Source: Tepidimonas alkaliphilus
Lineage (GTDB): Bacteria > Pseudomonadota > Gammaproteobacteria > Burkholderiales > Burkholderiaceae_C
Assembly: GCF_007556595.1 (NCBI RefSeq)
Contig: NZ_VJNB01000006.1
Location: 78,929-142,928 of the forward strand
DNA length: 64,000 nucleotides
Reading direction: 5' to 3'
Position 1 is the stretch's first letter; the number at the start of each line of letters is the position of its first letter. The notes under the pieces were generated by a model. That model was not told the DNA's origin. It saw nothing but the letters and a program-made list of their open reading frames with translations, and searched no databases. A program made the position numbers and the translations under genes. Positions 25,911-33,743 of the stretch are shown here, piece by piece.

Positions 25911-25968
25911 GCTATCCCAGGTCGGAAAAAGTCAGCTGAGGCAGCTTTTTTTGCCGAAATGGGATAGC
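25911..25968. repeat. 58-bp foldback palindrome in the eat/eutR intergenic region
   Basis: GCTATCCCA (25911-25919) and TGGGATAGC (25960-25968) are perfect 9-bp arms. Between them TCGG pairs with CCGA, AAAAA with TTTTT, and AGCTG (25934-25938) with CAGCT (25942-25946) around an AGG loop. This gives about 23 base pairs with small bulges. The inner part plus T run resembles a small terminator on the plus strand. It lies in the 217-bp gap between the divergent genes, about 85 bp before eutR. Confidence 0.7.
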
Positions 25969-26053
25969 GATCTAAGGGAAAGCCCCATGGCCAAGACTGG
26001 CATGAACCTTGATAGTGAGAACCCCCGTAAGAAGATAAGGGCGCCGGCGCACC

Positions 26054-27055
26054 ATGAACGGGACTCTGCTTAGGAGTGGGGCGGTTTTTGCGGTCAAACG
26101 CACCACCGAAGTGCACTGCCACGCGCAGAACCTGACCGGCTGGCGACAAGACTATGAGCAGACCTCACCTGGACTGTTTGAAGGATTGGTGAGGGAGTAT
26201 CAAGACTCGGTGCTGCAGATTTTTGAGGAGATCGCCAATCGATCAACCACACAATATTGTCAGACGTGGGATGAGGGTGTCTGGTTTGGTTTGCCCGTCG
26301 AGGAAACGGGGCAGAATTTGCTTTATATGGGCCATGCGCTACGACCAAACCAAATGATGGTGGCGCAAGGCCGGACCCTGTTTGATCTCCAAGTTCCAGA
26401 GGGATTCGGTCTTTATGGTGTGGTGATCAAGGCCCAGCAACTGCAGACTGCTTGGAAGCTCGCCCACGCCATGGACGATGACAGCAAGGCTGCTGCCTGG
26501 CAACTAGAGATGCCCCGGGTTTTTAACTTGACGCTTCCAACTCGGTTACGATTATCCGGTTTGTTGCGAGAGGCCCTCAACAATTTGCAAGCCTATCCCC
26601 AGGTTGTGCGCCATGCGGGCAGCGTAGCCGCGCTGCAGTCGGCAATTTTATCGACCCTGGTTCAAGTTTTAAGTTTAGAAAACACGGAGCCGACGGTGAC
26701 GCTTCGTTGGCGCCGCAGGCTCGACCTTGTGCACCGGGCTCGATCGTTGGTGCTGAGCGATCCCGCTTCTTACCTAACCGTGGATCAGTTATGTCAAGCG
26801 CTGTATGTCACTCGTCGAACGCTGCAGAACTGTTTCCAATCGGTGCTTGGTATGAGTCCAGCTGCCTATTTAAGAGCTGTGCGTTTGAATCGAGTGCGTC
26901 AGGAGCTGTTGCAGGCGACGCCGGGTCAGACGGTGATCGATATTGCGGCCCGCTGGGGATTCTGGCATATGGGCCATTTCTCAAAAGAGTATCGAATCCT
27001 GTTCGCGGAAAAACCTTCGCAGACCCTGAAACGTTCACGAGCCATGGCTCGATAA
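26054..27055 (+). CDS. eutR: AraC-family regulator EutR
   Basis: The 333-residue protein aligns along its length with EutR, the activator that responds to ethanolamine and adenosylcobalamin. It has VKRTTEVHCHAQNLTGWRQD near the N-terminus, WFGLPVEETGQN, FDLQVPEGFGLYGVVI, and a C-terminal double helix-turn-helix (LTVDQLCQALYVTRRTLQNC, then GMSPAAYLRAVRLNRVRQEL and IAARWGFWHMGHFSKEYRILF). It is divergent from eat-eutBC, as expected for their activator. Its 3' end overlaps the next, convergent gene by 21 bp. GC is lower than average, though less so than in eutB. Confidence 0.9.
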   Translation: MNGTLLRSGAVFAVKRTTEVHCHAQNLTGWRQDYEQTSPGLFEGLVREYQDSVLQIFEEIANRSTTQYCQTWDEGVWFGLPVEETGQNLLYMGHALRPNQMMVAQGRTLFDLQVPEGFGLYGVVIKAQQLQTAWKLAHAMDDDSKAAAWQLEMPRVFNLTLPTRLRLSGLLREALNNLQAYPQVVRHAGSVAALQSAILSTLVQVLSLENTEPTVTLRWRRRLDLVHRARSLVLSDPASYLTVDQLCQALYVTRRTLQNCFQSVLGMSPAAYLRAVRLNRVRQELLQATPGQTVIDIAARWGFWHMGHFSKEYRILFAEKPSQTLKRSRAMAR

Positions 27056-27769
27056 GTCTCGTGCTGCAGGCGCGACGGTCGCGCCGTTGACGCCATGGCG
27101 CGCCATTAGGGCGGCTATCAGCCCACTGGCTTTGGCCCGCTCGACGAAATCGAACAATATCTGCGCCGCTTGGGGCCCGGCTGCGGCGCGGCACGCCATC
27201 GCTTGCTCGATTCGCATGAAATGACCGGGTAACAGGCGCAGGCCGGGTTGCCGATTCACCTCGCCCTGCAAGACGGCCCGGATGCCGGCTGCCACCTCGG
27301 CTCCGCTGGCTATGAAGTGCGGCACCACTTCAGGGGTTGAGGGCGCGCGCTCGATGCGGGCGTGGCGCAAGGTGCGGCTCAGAAACAGGTCATAGGCGCT
27401 GCCCTGCGCGACCACCACGCGCACGCCGGGTTGATCGATGTCGTCGTTGCATTGCAGAGCACTGTCCGCGCGGATCAGGTAACTGCCTTCAATCCAGAGG
27501 TAGGGCGCGGTAAACGCCAGCCCCTCGCTGCGCTGGGGATCGACGGCGAAAAAACCGATGTCGGCTTGACCGTCTCGAACCGCTGCCACTGCCGCCGCAG
27601 CGGTGGGCAGCGCCAGCAGCTGCAACGGCAGGTGACATTCATCGGCCAGCGCCTGTGCCAAATCAACCGACAAGCCAGCCAGGGTGGCGTCAGGGTTGCG
27701 GCGGGCCAAGAGTGCGTTGCCGAGATTGATGGCGGCGCGCAGCGTCGCGTGGGGTGCCAGCGGATGCAT
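27035..27769 (-). CDS. Solute-binding protein family 3-like protein, no signal peptide
   Basis: From ATG 27769 the 244-residue product has the SBP_bac_3 pattern: LRAAINLGNALLA, LAGLSVDLAQALADECHLPL, AVRDGQADIGFFAVDPQRSE, LAFTAPYLWIEGSYLIRADS and GVRVVVAQGSAYDLFLSRTL. Such proteins usually feed ABC transporters for amino acids, but there is no signal peptide and no permease or ATPase gene nearby. It may work in the cytoplasm or be a solitary paralogue. An upstream ATG at 27790 adds seven residues. It is divergent from maeB; GC is back to normal, so it lies outside the eut insert. Confidence 0.75.
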   Translation of the reverse strand: MHPLAPHATLRAAINLGNALLARRNPDATLAGLSVDLAQALADECHLPLQLLALPTAAAAVAAVRDGQADIGFFAVDPQRSEGLAFTAPYLWIEGSYLIRADSALQCNDDIDQPGVRVVVAQGSAYDLFLSRTLRHARIERAPSTPEVVPHFIASGAEVAAGIRAVLQGEVNRQPGLRLLPGHFMRIEQAMACRAAAGPQAAQILFDFVERAKASGLIAALMARHGVNGATVAPAARDLSSHGS

Positions 27770-27912
27770 AACGCGCATCATGCCATGCACAGCCGGCGGC
27801 GGACAGCAACAGCCAGGGCTTTCTACAATGCTTGCGATCCATAGGGAGCAGAAGCCCTGCGAGCTGCGCAGCTGCTCAGACTCGGATCTTTGCCCACAGG
27901 AGGTTTGTTGAG

Positions 27913-30237
27913 GTGACCGATCCCGCCGCCGACCCGCGCGCGCAGCTGCGGCGCGCCGCGCTGGACTACCACGCCCATCCGCAGCCCGGCAAGCTGGCCG
28001 TCACGCCGACCAAGGCGCTGTCCAACCAGCGCGACCTGGCGCTGGCCTACTCGCCGGGCGTTGCCGCACCGTGCGAGGAGATCGTCGCCGATCCGGCCAG
28101 CGCGTTTCGCTACACCGGGCGCGGCAACCTGGTGGCGGTCATCACCAACGGCACGGCGGTGCTCGGGCTGGGCGACATCGGCCCGCTGGCGGCCAAGCCG
28201 GTGATGGAAGGCAAGGCCGTGCTGTTCAAGAAGTTCGCCGGCATCGATGTCTTCGATCTGGAGATCAACGAGAAAGACCCTGACAAGCTGGTCGAGATCA
28301 TCGCGGCGCTGGAGCCCACCTTTGGCGGCATCAACCTGGAGGACATCAAGGCGCCGGACTGCTTCTACGTCGAGCGCAAGCTGCGCGAGCGCATGCGGAT
28401 TCCGGTGTTCCACGACGACCAGCACGGCACGGCCATCGTCGTCGGCGCGGCGATCCTCAACGGGCTCAAGGTCGTCGGCAAGGACCTGCGGCAGGTCAAG
28501 CTCGTCACCAGCGGGGCCGGCGCGGCGGCGCTGGCGTGCCTGAACTTGCTGGTCAAGCTCGGGTTGCCGCGCGAGCGCATCTGGGTCACCGACCTGGCCG
28601 GCGTCGTCCACGAGGGGCGCACCGAGCTGATGGACCCCGACAAGGCGCAGTTCGCGCAAAAGACCGAGGCGCGCACGCTGGCCGAGGTCATCGACGGCGC
28701 CGATGTGTTCCTGGGGCTTTCGGCCGGCGGCGTGCTCAAGCCCGAGATGGTGGCGCGCATGGCGCCGCGGCCGCTGATCCTGGCGCTGGCCAACCCGACG
28801 CCGGAGATCCTGCCGGAGCAGGTGCGCGCGGTGCGCGACGACGCGGTGATCGCCACCGGCCGCAGCGACTACCCGAACCAGGTCAACAACGTTCTGTGCT
28901 TTCCGTACATCTTTCGCGGCGCGCTGGACTGCGGCGCCATCACCATCAACGACGAGATGGAAATCGCCGCGGTGCACGCGATTGCCGAGTTGGCGCAGGC
29001 CGAGCAGAGCGACGTGGTGGCGCAGGCCTACGCCGGCGAGCAGCTGGCCTTTGGGCCGGACTACCTGATCCCCAAGCCGTTTGACCCGCGGCTGATGATC
29101 CGCATTGCCCCTGCGGTGGCCGAGGCCGCCGCGCGCAGCGGCGTGGCCACGCGTCCGATCGAGGATTTGGACGCCTACCGCGAGCGGCTGCAAAGCTTTG
29201 TGTTCGCCTCCGGCACGCTGATGAAGCCAGTGTATGCGATCGCCAAACAGGCGCGGCACAAGCTGATCGCCTACGCCGAAGGCGAGGAAGAGCGCGTGCT
29301 GCGGGCCGCCCAAGTGGTGGTGGACGAGGGGCTGGCGCGGCCAGTGCTGATCGGGCGCCCGGCCATCATCGCGCAGCGCATCGAGCGCTTCGGTCTGCGT
29401 CTGCGCGAAGGCGTTGATTACGACGTGGTCAATGTGGAGCACGACCGCCGCTATAAGGCGTTTTGGCAGGATTACCACCGCTTGATGGAGCGCCGCGGCG
29501 TGACCGAACAGCTGGCCAAGATCGAGATGCGCCGGCGGCTGACGCTGATCGGCGCCATGCTGCTGCGCCACGGCGACGTGCACGGCCTCATTTGCGGCAC
29601 CTGGGGCACGCCGCCGATGCATCTGACCTACATCGACCAGGTCATTGGCCTGCGCTCGGGCGCCAGCTGCTACGCGGCCATGAACGCGCTGCTGTTGCCG
29701 GGCCGGCAGGTGTTTCTGGTGGATACGCACATCAACGTGGATCCGAGCGCTGAGCAGCTGGCGGCCATCACGCAGATGGCTGCGCGCAAGATCATGCGCT
29801 TTGGCATCACGCCCAAAGCCGCGCTGCTGTCGCACTCCAACTTTGGTTCGTCGGATGCACCCAGCGCCGTCAAGATGCGCCAGGCGCTGGCCCTGCTGCG
29901 CGAGCAGGCGCCGTGGCTGGAGGTGGACGGCGAGATGCACGGCGACGTGGCGTTGGACGCGACGATGCGCCAGGCCATCATGCCGCGCAGCACGCTGACC
30001 GGCGAGGCCAACCTGCTGGTCTGCCCCAACATTGACGCGGCCAACATCGCCTACAACCTGCTCAAGACCGCCGCCGGCGGCGGCATCGCCATCGGCCCGA
30101 TGTTGCTGGGCGTGGCCAAGCCGGTGCACATCCTGACGGCCAGCTCCACCGTGCGGCGCATCGTCAACATGACGGCGCTGACGGTGGCGGAGGCCAACGT
30201 CGGTCCGCGGGCGGTGGCCAGTGAAGCCGAGGGCTGA
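27913..30237 (+). CDS. maeB: NADP-dependent malic enzyme with phosphotransacetylase-like domain
   Basis: MaeB decarboxylates malate to pyruvate with NADP. The 774-residue protein has the malic domain ([54 protein letters not shown]), a nucleotide-binding region ([20 protein letters not shown]) and a C-terminal phosphotransacetylase-like half ([19 protein letters not shown] to the end) with a regulatory role in the family. GTG 27913 was chosen: AGGAGG lies nine bases upstream and homology begins right after it. Upstream codons have no family support. Confidence 0.95.
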   Translation: MTDPAADPRAQLRRAALDYHAHPQPGKLAVTPTKALSNQRDLALAYSPGVAAPCEEIVADPASAFRYTGRGNLVAVITNGTAVLGLGDIGPLAAKPVMEGKAVLFKKFAGIDVFDLEINEKDPDKLVEIIAALEPTFGGINLEDIKAPDCFYVERKLRERMRIPVFHDDQHGTAIVVGAAILNGLKVVGKDLRQVKLVTSGAGAAALACLNLLVKLGLPRERIWVTDLAGVVHEGRTELMDPDKAQFAQKTEARTLAEVIDGADVFLGLSAGGVLKPEMVARMAPRPLILALANPTPEILPEQVRAVRDDAVIATGRSDYPNQVNNVLCFPYIFRGALDCGAITINDEMEIAAVHAIAELAQAEQSDVVAQAYAGEQLAFGPDYLIPKPFDPRLMIRIAPAVAEAAARSGVATRPIEDLDAYRERLQSFVFASGTLMKPVYAIAKQARHKLIAYAEGEEERVLRAAQVVVDEGLARPVLIGRPAIIAQRIERFGLRLREGVDYDVVNVEHDRRYKAFWQDYHRLMERRGVTEQLAKIEMRRRLTLIGAMLLRHGDVHGLICGTWGTPPMHLTYIDQVIGLRSGASCYAAMNALLLPGRQVFLVDTHINVDPSAEQLAAITQMAARKIMRFGITPKAALLSHSNFGSSDAPSAVKMRQALALLREQAPWLEVDGEMHGDVALDATMRQAIMPRSTLTGEANLLVCPNIDAANIAYNLLKTAAGGGIAIGPMLLGVAKPVHILTASSTVRRIVNMTALTVAEANVGPRAVASEAEG

Positions 30238-30340
30238 TCGCGGATCGCTTGATCAAAAAGCGGCCGCGCTGTCAAGACCTTGTTTTGCAAGCCTCTTTGC
30301 GGCACACTTAAGCCCCTGTTTCGAGGGTTTTCCCTAGGCG

Positions 30341-30742
30341 TTGCGATCGGTGCGCGACAGGCTTCGATGGCGTTGGCTTGCGTGGGCGGCCATCGTATGG
30401 TTGAGTTTGAGCTGGGCGTTGCTGGCTTGGGCCCGCGGCCCCCTGCCGGACGACGCCACCGTAGCCTTAAGCCAGTTGCCGCGCGAAGCGCAGCTTGTCT
30501 GGCAACGCATCCGCCAAGGGGGCCCATTCCCTTACGAAAAGGACGGGACGGTGTTCTTCAACCGCGAGCGTCTGCTGCCGCCAGCCAAGCGCGGCTATTA
30601 CCGCGAATACACGGTGCCCACTCCAGGGCTGAACCACCGCGGAGCGCGGCGCATCGTTTGCGGAGGTTGGACGCCCACCGAGCCCGACGCCTGTTATTAC
30701 ACGGCCGACCATTACGCGAGCTTTCGCCGTATCGTGCCGTGA
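30341..30742 (+). CDS. Secreted/membrane-anchored barnase-like guanyl ribonuclease
   Basis: The 133-residue protein has an N-terminal hydrophobic segment (about 13-30) that acts as signal or anchor. A ribonuclease N1/T1/barnase domain follows: QGGPFPYEKDGTVFFNRE, YYREYTVPTPGLNHRG (Glu as in barnase Glu73), ARRIVCGG (Arg87 position) and YYTADHYASFRRIV (His102 position). All three catalytic residues are present. TTG 30341 or GTG 30350 must serve as start. A barstar-type gene follows 78 bp downstream, giving a toxin-immunity pair. Two extra cysteines may form a disulphide after export. Confidence 0.88.
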   Translation: MRSVRDRLRWRWLAWAAIVWLSLSWALLAWARGPLPDDATVALSQLPREAQLVWQRIRQGGPFPYEKDGTVFFNRERLLPPAKRGYYREYTVPTPGLNHRGARRIVCGGWTPTEPDACYYTADHYASFRRIVP

Positions 30743-30820
30743 GGCCGATGCCAGTGCTGCTGTGGCAGCAGGTGCGATCAGGCCGATCGTCTTTGACCCT
30801 ATCCCAATTGCAACGAGACC

Positions 30821-31357
30821 ATGGAACAGCCGCTGCGCAACGTTCGATCCAACATCGTTCAGTCGATCCGCGCCTTTACGGTGAAGGATCTGCAAGCCGC
30901 CGCCGAGGCGCTCGGGCATCATTTTTTGTATGCCAACCTTGCCACGGCGCTGAACAAGCAGGACATCCTGGAGCTGATTTCGACCCAGTTCCAGCTGCCG
31001 CCGCACAATGGCAAAAACCTGGACGCGCTCTATGACTGCCTGACCGACACGGTGTTCAAGTCCGGCCCCCAGACCGGCTTCGTGGTGGTGTTGGAGCATA
31101 TCCCCACGAGTCCGAAGTTTGACAAGGAGGCGCGCGAGCAGCTGCTCGATGTCTTCCGCGACGTGGCCGACTTCTGGGCCGAGCGCAAGGTGCCGTTCCG
31201 CTGCTTCTACTCGTTCTCGGTGGCGCGCGCGCCCAAGCCCGCTGACCTCGAGCAGACCGACGAGCCGCTGCTGACCGACAAGCTGGTCGATGTCAGCCCG
31301 CAGGCGCTGCGCATGAGCAGCCCGTTCAACGCCGGCTACTGGCTCAGCGCGGCGTGA
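30821..31357 (+). CDS. Barstar-family ribonuclease inhibitor
   Basis: The 178-residue protein contains a barstar fold: FLYANLATALNKQDILELIS, FQLPPHNGKNLDALYDCLTD and TGFVVVLEHIP, where barstar has its helix-and-loop that plugs the RNase active site. It is about twice the size of B. amyloliquefaciens barstar. An N-terminal extension and an additional C-terminal part (FSVARAPKPADLEQTDEPLL, ending NAGYWLSAA) are of unknown function. The gene follows the ribonuclease and should protect the cytoplasm before the RNase is exported. Confidence 0.85.
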   Translation: MEQPLRNVRSNIVQSIRAFTVKDLQAAAEALGHHFLYANLATALNKQDILELISTQFQLPPHNGKNLDALYDCLTDTVFKSGPQTGFVVVLEHIPTSPKFDKEAREQLLDVFRDVADFWAERKVPFRCFYSFSVARAPKPADLEQTDEPLLTDKLVDVSPQALRMSSPFNAGYWLSAA

Positions 31358-31406
31358 GGCCGGCAGCGGTCGTGCGCCGCCGGCGCGCCTGCGCTACCAT
31401 GCAGGT

Positions 31407-31640
31407 ATGAGCAGCATTGCGTTCGACACGCACAAGTTCGTCAAGCGCCTGCAGTCCTCCGGACTGACGCCGGAGCAGGCCGAGGCGCTGGTCGACGCGC
31501 TGAAGGACGCGGTCACCGACTCGCAGGTCGCCACCAAACACGATCTGGCGGAACTGAAGTACGACCTGTTGAAGTGGATCGTCGGCCTGGCGCTGGCCCA
31601 GTTCGGCGTGCTGATCGGCATCCTGCTCAGGCTGGCGTGA
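31407..31640 (+). CDS. DUF1640/CCDC90-like small coiled-coil membrane protein
   Basis: The 77-residue product shows [49 protein letters not shown] and a C-terminal hydrophobic helix ([13 protein letters not shown]). It shares this architecture and a 19-bp identical DNA run (GCCGGAGCAGGCCGAGGCG, 31469-31487) with the copy inside the methyltransferase gene. Here it stands alone after barstar, and its last 14 bases overlap the 3' end of rsmA. Function unknown. Confidence 0.8.
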   Translation: MSSIAFDTHKFVKRLQSSGLTPEQAEALVDALKDAVTDSQVATKHDLAELKYDLLKWIVGLALAQFGVLIGILLRLA

Positions 31641-32427
31641 GGCCGGCGAGCCGCTGCGCCAGCGCGACGTAGTCGGCCACCGGCACCTCCTCGGCGCGGC
31701 GCTGCACGTCGAAGGCGCCGCCAAAGCCTCGCTCCTCCAGCCAACGGCCCAGCGTATGGCGCAACAGCTTGCGCCGCTGCGAGAATGCCACCTGCACCAG
31801 TTCCTCCAGCCGCGCCACGTCCAGCGGCGCCGGCTGCGGCCACGGCTCCATACGCACCACCGCGCTGGCGACGCGCGGCGGCGGCGTGAACGCCTGTGGC
31901 GGCACCTCCAGCACGCACTCCATCGCGTAGCGCCACTGCAGCATCACGCTCAGGCGCCCATAGGCGGCGCTGCACGGCGCGGCCACCATGCGCTCCACCA
32001 CTTCCTTCTGCAGCATGAAGTGCTGATCCTGCACGCGGTCGGCCCAGCGCAGCAGGTGGAACAGGATCGGCGTGGAGATGTTGTACGGCAGGTTGCCGAC
32101 CACGCGCAGCCGCCGCGGCGCGCAGGCGTCGGCGAGCTGGCCGAAGTCCACCGTCAGTACGTCGGCCTGCACCACCGTGAGGCCGCCGTGAGCGCGCAGC
32201 CGCGCCGCCAGGTCGCGGTCCAGCTCCACCACCGTCAGGCGCTGCAGCCGCTGCAGCAGCGGCTGCGTCAGCGCCCCCAGGCCCGGGCCGATCTCCACCA
32301 CCGCGTCACCCGCCTCCGGGTCGATCGCACGCACCAGCGCGTCGATGACGGCCGGGTCGCTCAGGAAATGCTGGCCAAAGCGCTTGCGCGCGCGGTGGCC
32401 GTCCAGCGTGGCGGCAGCCGGCTTCAC
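31627..32427 (-). CDS. rsmA: 16S rRNA (adenine1518/1519-N6) dimethyltransferase
   Basis: RsmA (KsgA) dimethylates two adenines of helix 45 during 30S maturation. The 266-residue protein shows [23 protein letters not shown] motif [15 protein letters not shown], the catalytic [17 protein letters not shown] (NLPY) and [10 protein letters not shown]. It follows surA with a 4-bp overlap and shares the usual lptD-surA-rsmA order, but the pdxA gene normally between surA and rsmA is missing here. Confidence 0.95.
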   Translation of the reverse strand: MKPAAATLDGHRARKRFGQHFLSDPAVIDALVRAIDPEAGDAVVEIGPGLGALTQPLLQRLQRLTVVELDRDLAARLRAHGGLTVVQADVLTVDFGQLADACAPRRLRVVGNLPYNISTPILFHLLRWADRVQDQHFMLQKEVVERMVAAPCSAAYGRLSVMLQWRYAMECVLEVPPQAFTPPPRVASAVVRMEPWPQPAPLDVARLEELVQVAFSQRRKLLRHTLGRWLEERGFGGAFDVQRRAEEVPVADYVALAQRLAGLTPA

Positions 32428-33743
32428 AGCTCGGTCTCGCGAATCTCGACGTAGGTGCGCGCGCGCGCTTCGCGCGCCAACTCGGCCAGCGCTTCCTCGG
32501 CTTTGCGCTGGCGCAGCAGCGCGCGGATGCGGTCGCGCTGCTCGCGTTCGGTCAGCGCCACTTCGCGCCGCTGCAGCACTTCGATCAGATGCACGCCAAA
32601 GCGGGTGACGACCGGCTCCGACACCTGCCCCGGCGCCAGCGCCTCCATCGCCTGCTCGAACTCCGGCACGAACACGCCTGGCGCGGCCCAGCCGAGACGG
32701 CCGCCGTCGCGGGCGCTGGCGTCCTGGCTGACCTCGCGCGCGGCAGCCTCGAAGGAGGTTTGGCCGCCGATGATGCGCGCGCGCAGCTGCGCCAAGCGCT
32801 GCGTGGCGGCGGCGCGCTCGGCCTCGTTGTCGGCGCGCAGCAGGATGTGGCGCACCTCGGTCTGCGTCACGGCAGGCGGCGGCAGGTCAACGTGGCGCTG
32901 CGTCAGCACCTTCAGCACGTGCCAGCCGGCGCCGCTGCGCAGCGGGCCGACGACGCTGCCGACCGGCTGGCCGCGTACCGCCTCCCAGAACAGCGTCGGG
33001 TAGCGGTCGGCGCGCCGCAGGCCCAGCGACCCACCCTGTGCGGCTTCCGGCGCCTGCGACCACTGGCGCGCCAGCTGCGCGAAGTCCTCGCCGGCGCGGG
33101 CGCGCCGCGCCACCTCCTCGGCGCGCTGGCGCGCGCGCGCCTGCTCCTCGGCGCCGGCGTTTTCCGGCACGGCAATCAGCACCTGCGCCAGCTCCAGCGC
33201 CACTTGCGCCGGGTCGCGCGGCTGCTGGCGCTCGCGCAGCCAGGCGTCGATCTCGGCTTCGCTGACGCGCGCGCGCGCCTCCTCGCGCTCGCGCAGGCGT
33301 TGCAGGGTCAGCTCATCGCGTAAATGGGAGCGCAGCGAGTCCACCGTCAACCCAGCGGCAGGCAGCTGCTCGCGCAGCTGCGCCACCGTCAGGCCGTTGC
33401 GCCGCGCCACCTCGGCCTCGGCGGCATCCACGTCGGCGTCGCTGACGCGGATGCCGGCCTCCTGCGCCGTCTGCAGCAGCGCGCGCTCTTCGATCAGGCG
33501 CTCCAGCGCCTCGCGCGTCCGCTCGGCGCGCGCCGTCGCTGGGGCGCCGGGCGGCAGCGGCTCGCGCGCCAGTCGGGCGCGCAGCTCGCTGGCGGTGATG
33601 GGCTGGCCGCCCACCAGGGCGACGATGTGATCGACGGTGACACTGCCGCCGCGCAGCGGCTGCGCCGTGGCTGACGCAGCCCACGCCACGGCCAGCAGCG
33701 CGCCGGCCAGCGTGTGCCGCAGGATCCGCAAAGGGCTATTCAT
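32424..33743 (-). CDS. surA: Periplasmic chaperone/peptidyl-prolyl isomerase SurA
   Basis: The 439-residue protein starts [19 protein letters not shown] with a signal peptide ending ATAQ. An N-terminal chaperone domain ([20 protein letters not shown] to about 180) and two parvulin domains follow (around [15 protein letters not shown] and [17 protein letters not shown]). SurA escorts outer-membrane proteins, LptD among them. It is placed between lptD and rsmA as in many proteobacteria. The longer open frame upstream of 33743 is antisense-like lptD sequence and is not used. Confidence 0.93.
   Translation of the reverse strand: MNSPLRILRHTLAGALLAVAWAASATAQPLRGGSVTVDHIVALVGGQPITASELRARLAREPLPPGAPATARAERTREALERLIEERALLQTAQEAGIRVSDADVDAAEAEVARRNGLTVAQLREQLPAAGLTVDSLRSHLRDELTLQRLREREEARARVSEAEIDAWLRERQQPRDPAQVALELAQVLIAVPENAGAEEQARARQRAEEVARRARAGEDFAQLARQWSQAPEAAQGGSLGLRRADRYPTLFWEAVRGQPVGSVVGPLRSGAGWHVLKVLTQRHVDLPPPAVTQTEVRHILLRADNEAERAAATQRLAQLRARIIGGQTSFEAAAREVSQDASARDGGRLGWAAPGVFVPEFEQAMEALAPGQVSEPVVTRFGVHLIEVLQRREVALTEREQRDRIRALLRQRKAEEALAELAREARARTYVEIRETEL

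Noticed and set aside
27823..30129. 768-codon open frame antisense to maeB
   Set aside because: The maeB product has complete malic and phosphotransacetylase domains. The antisense product is Arg/His/Gln-rich without any family pattern.
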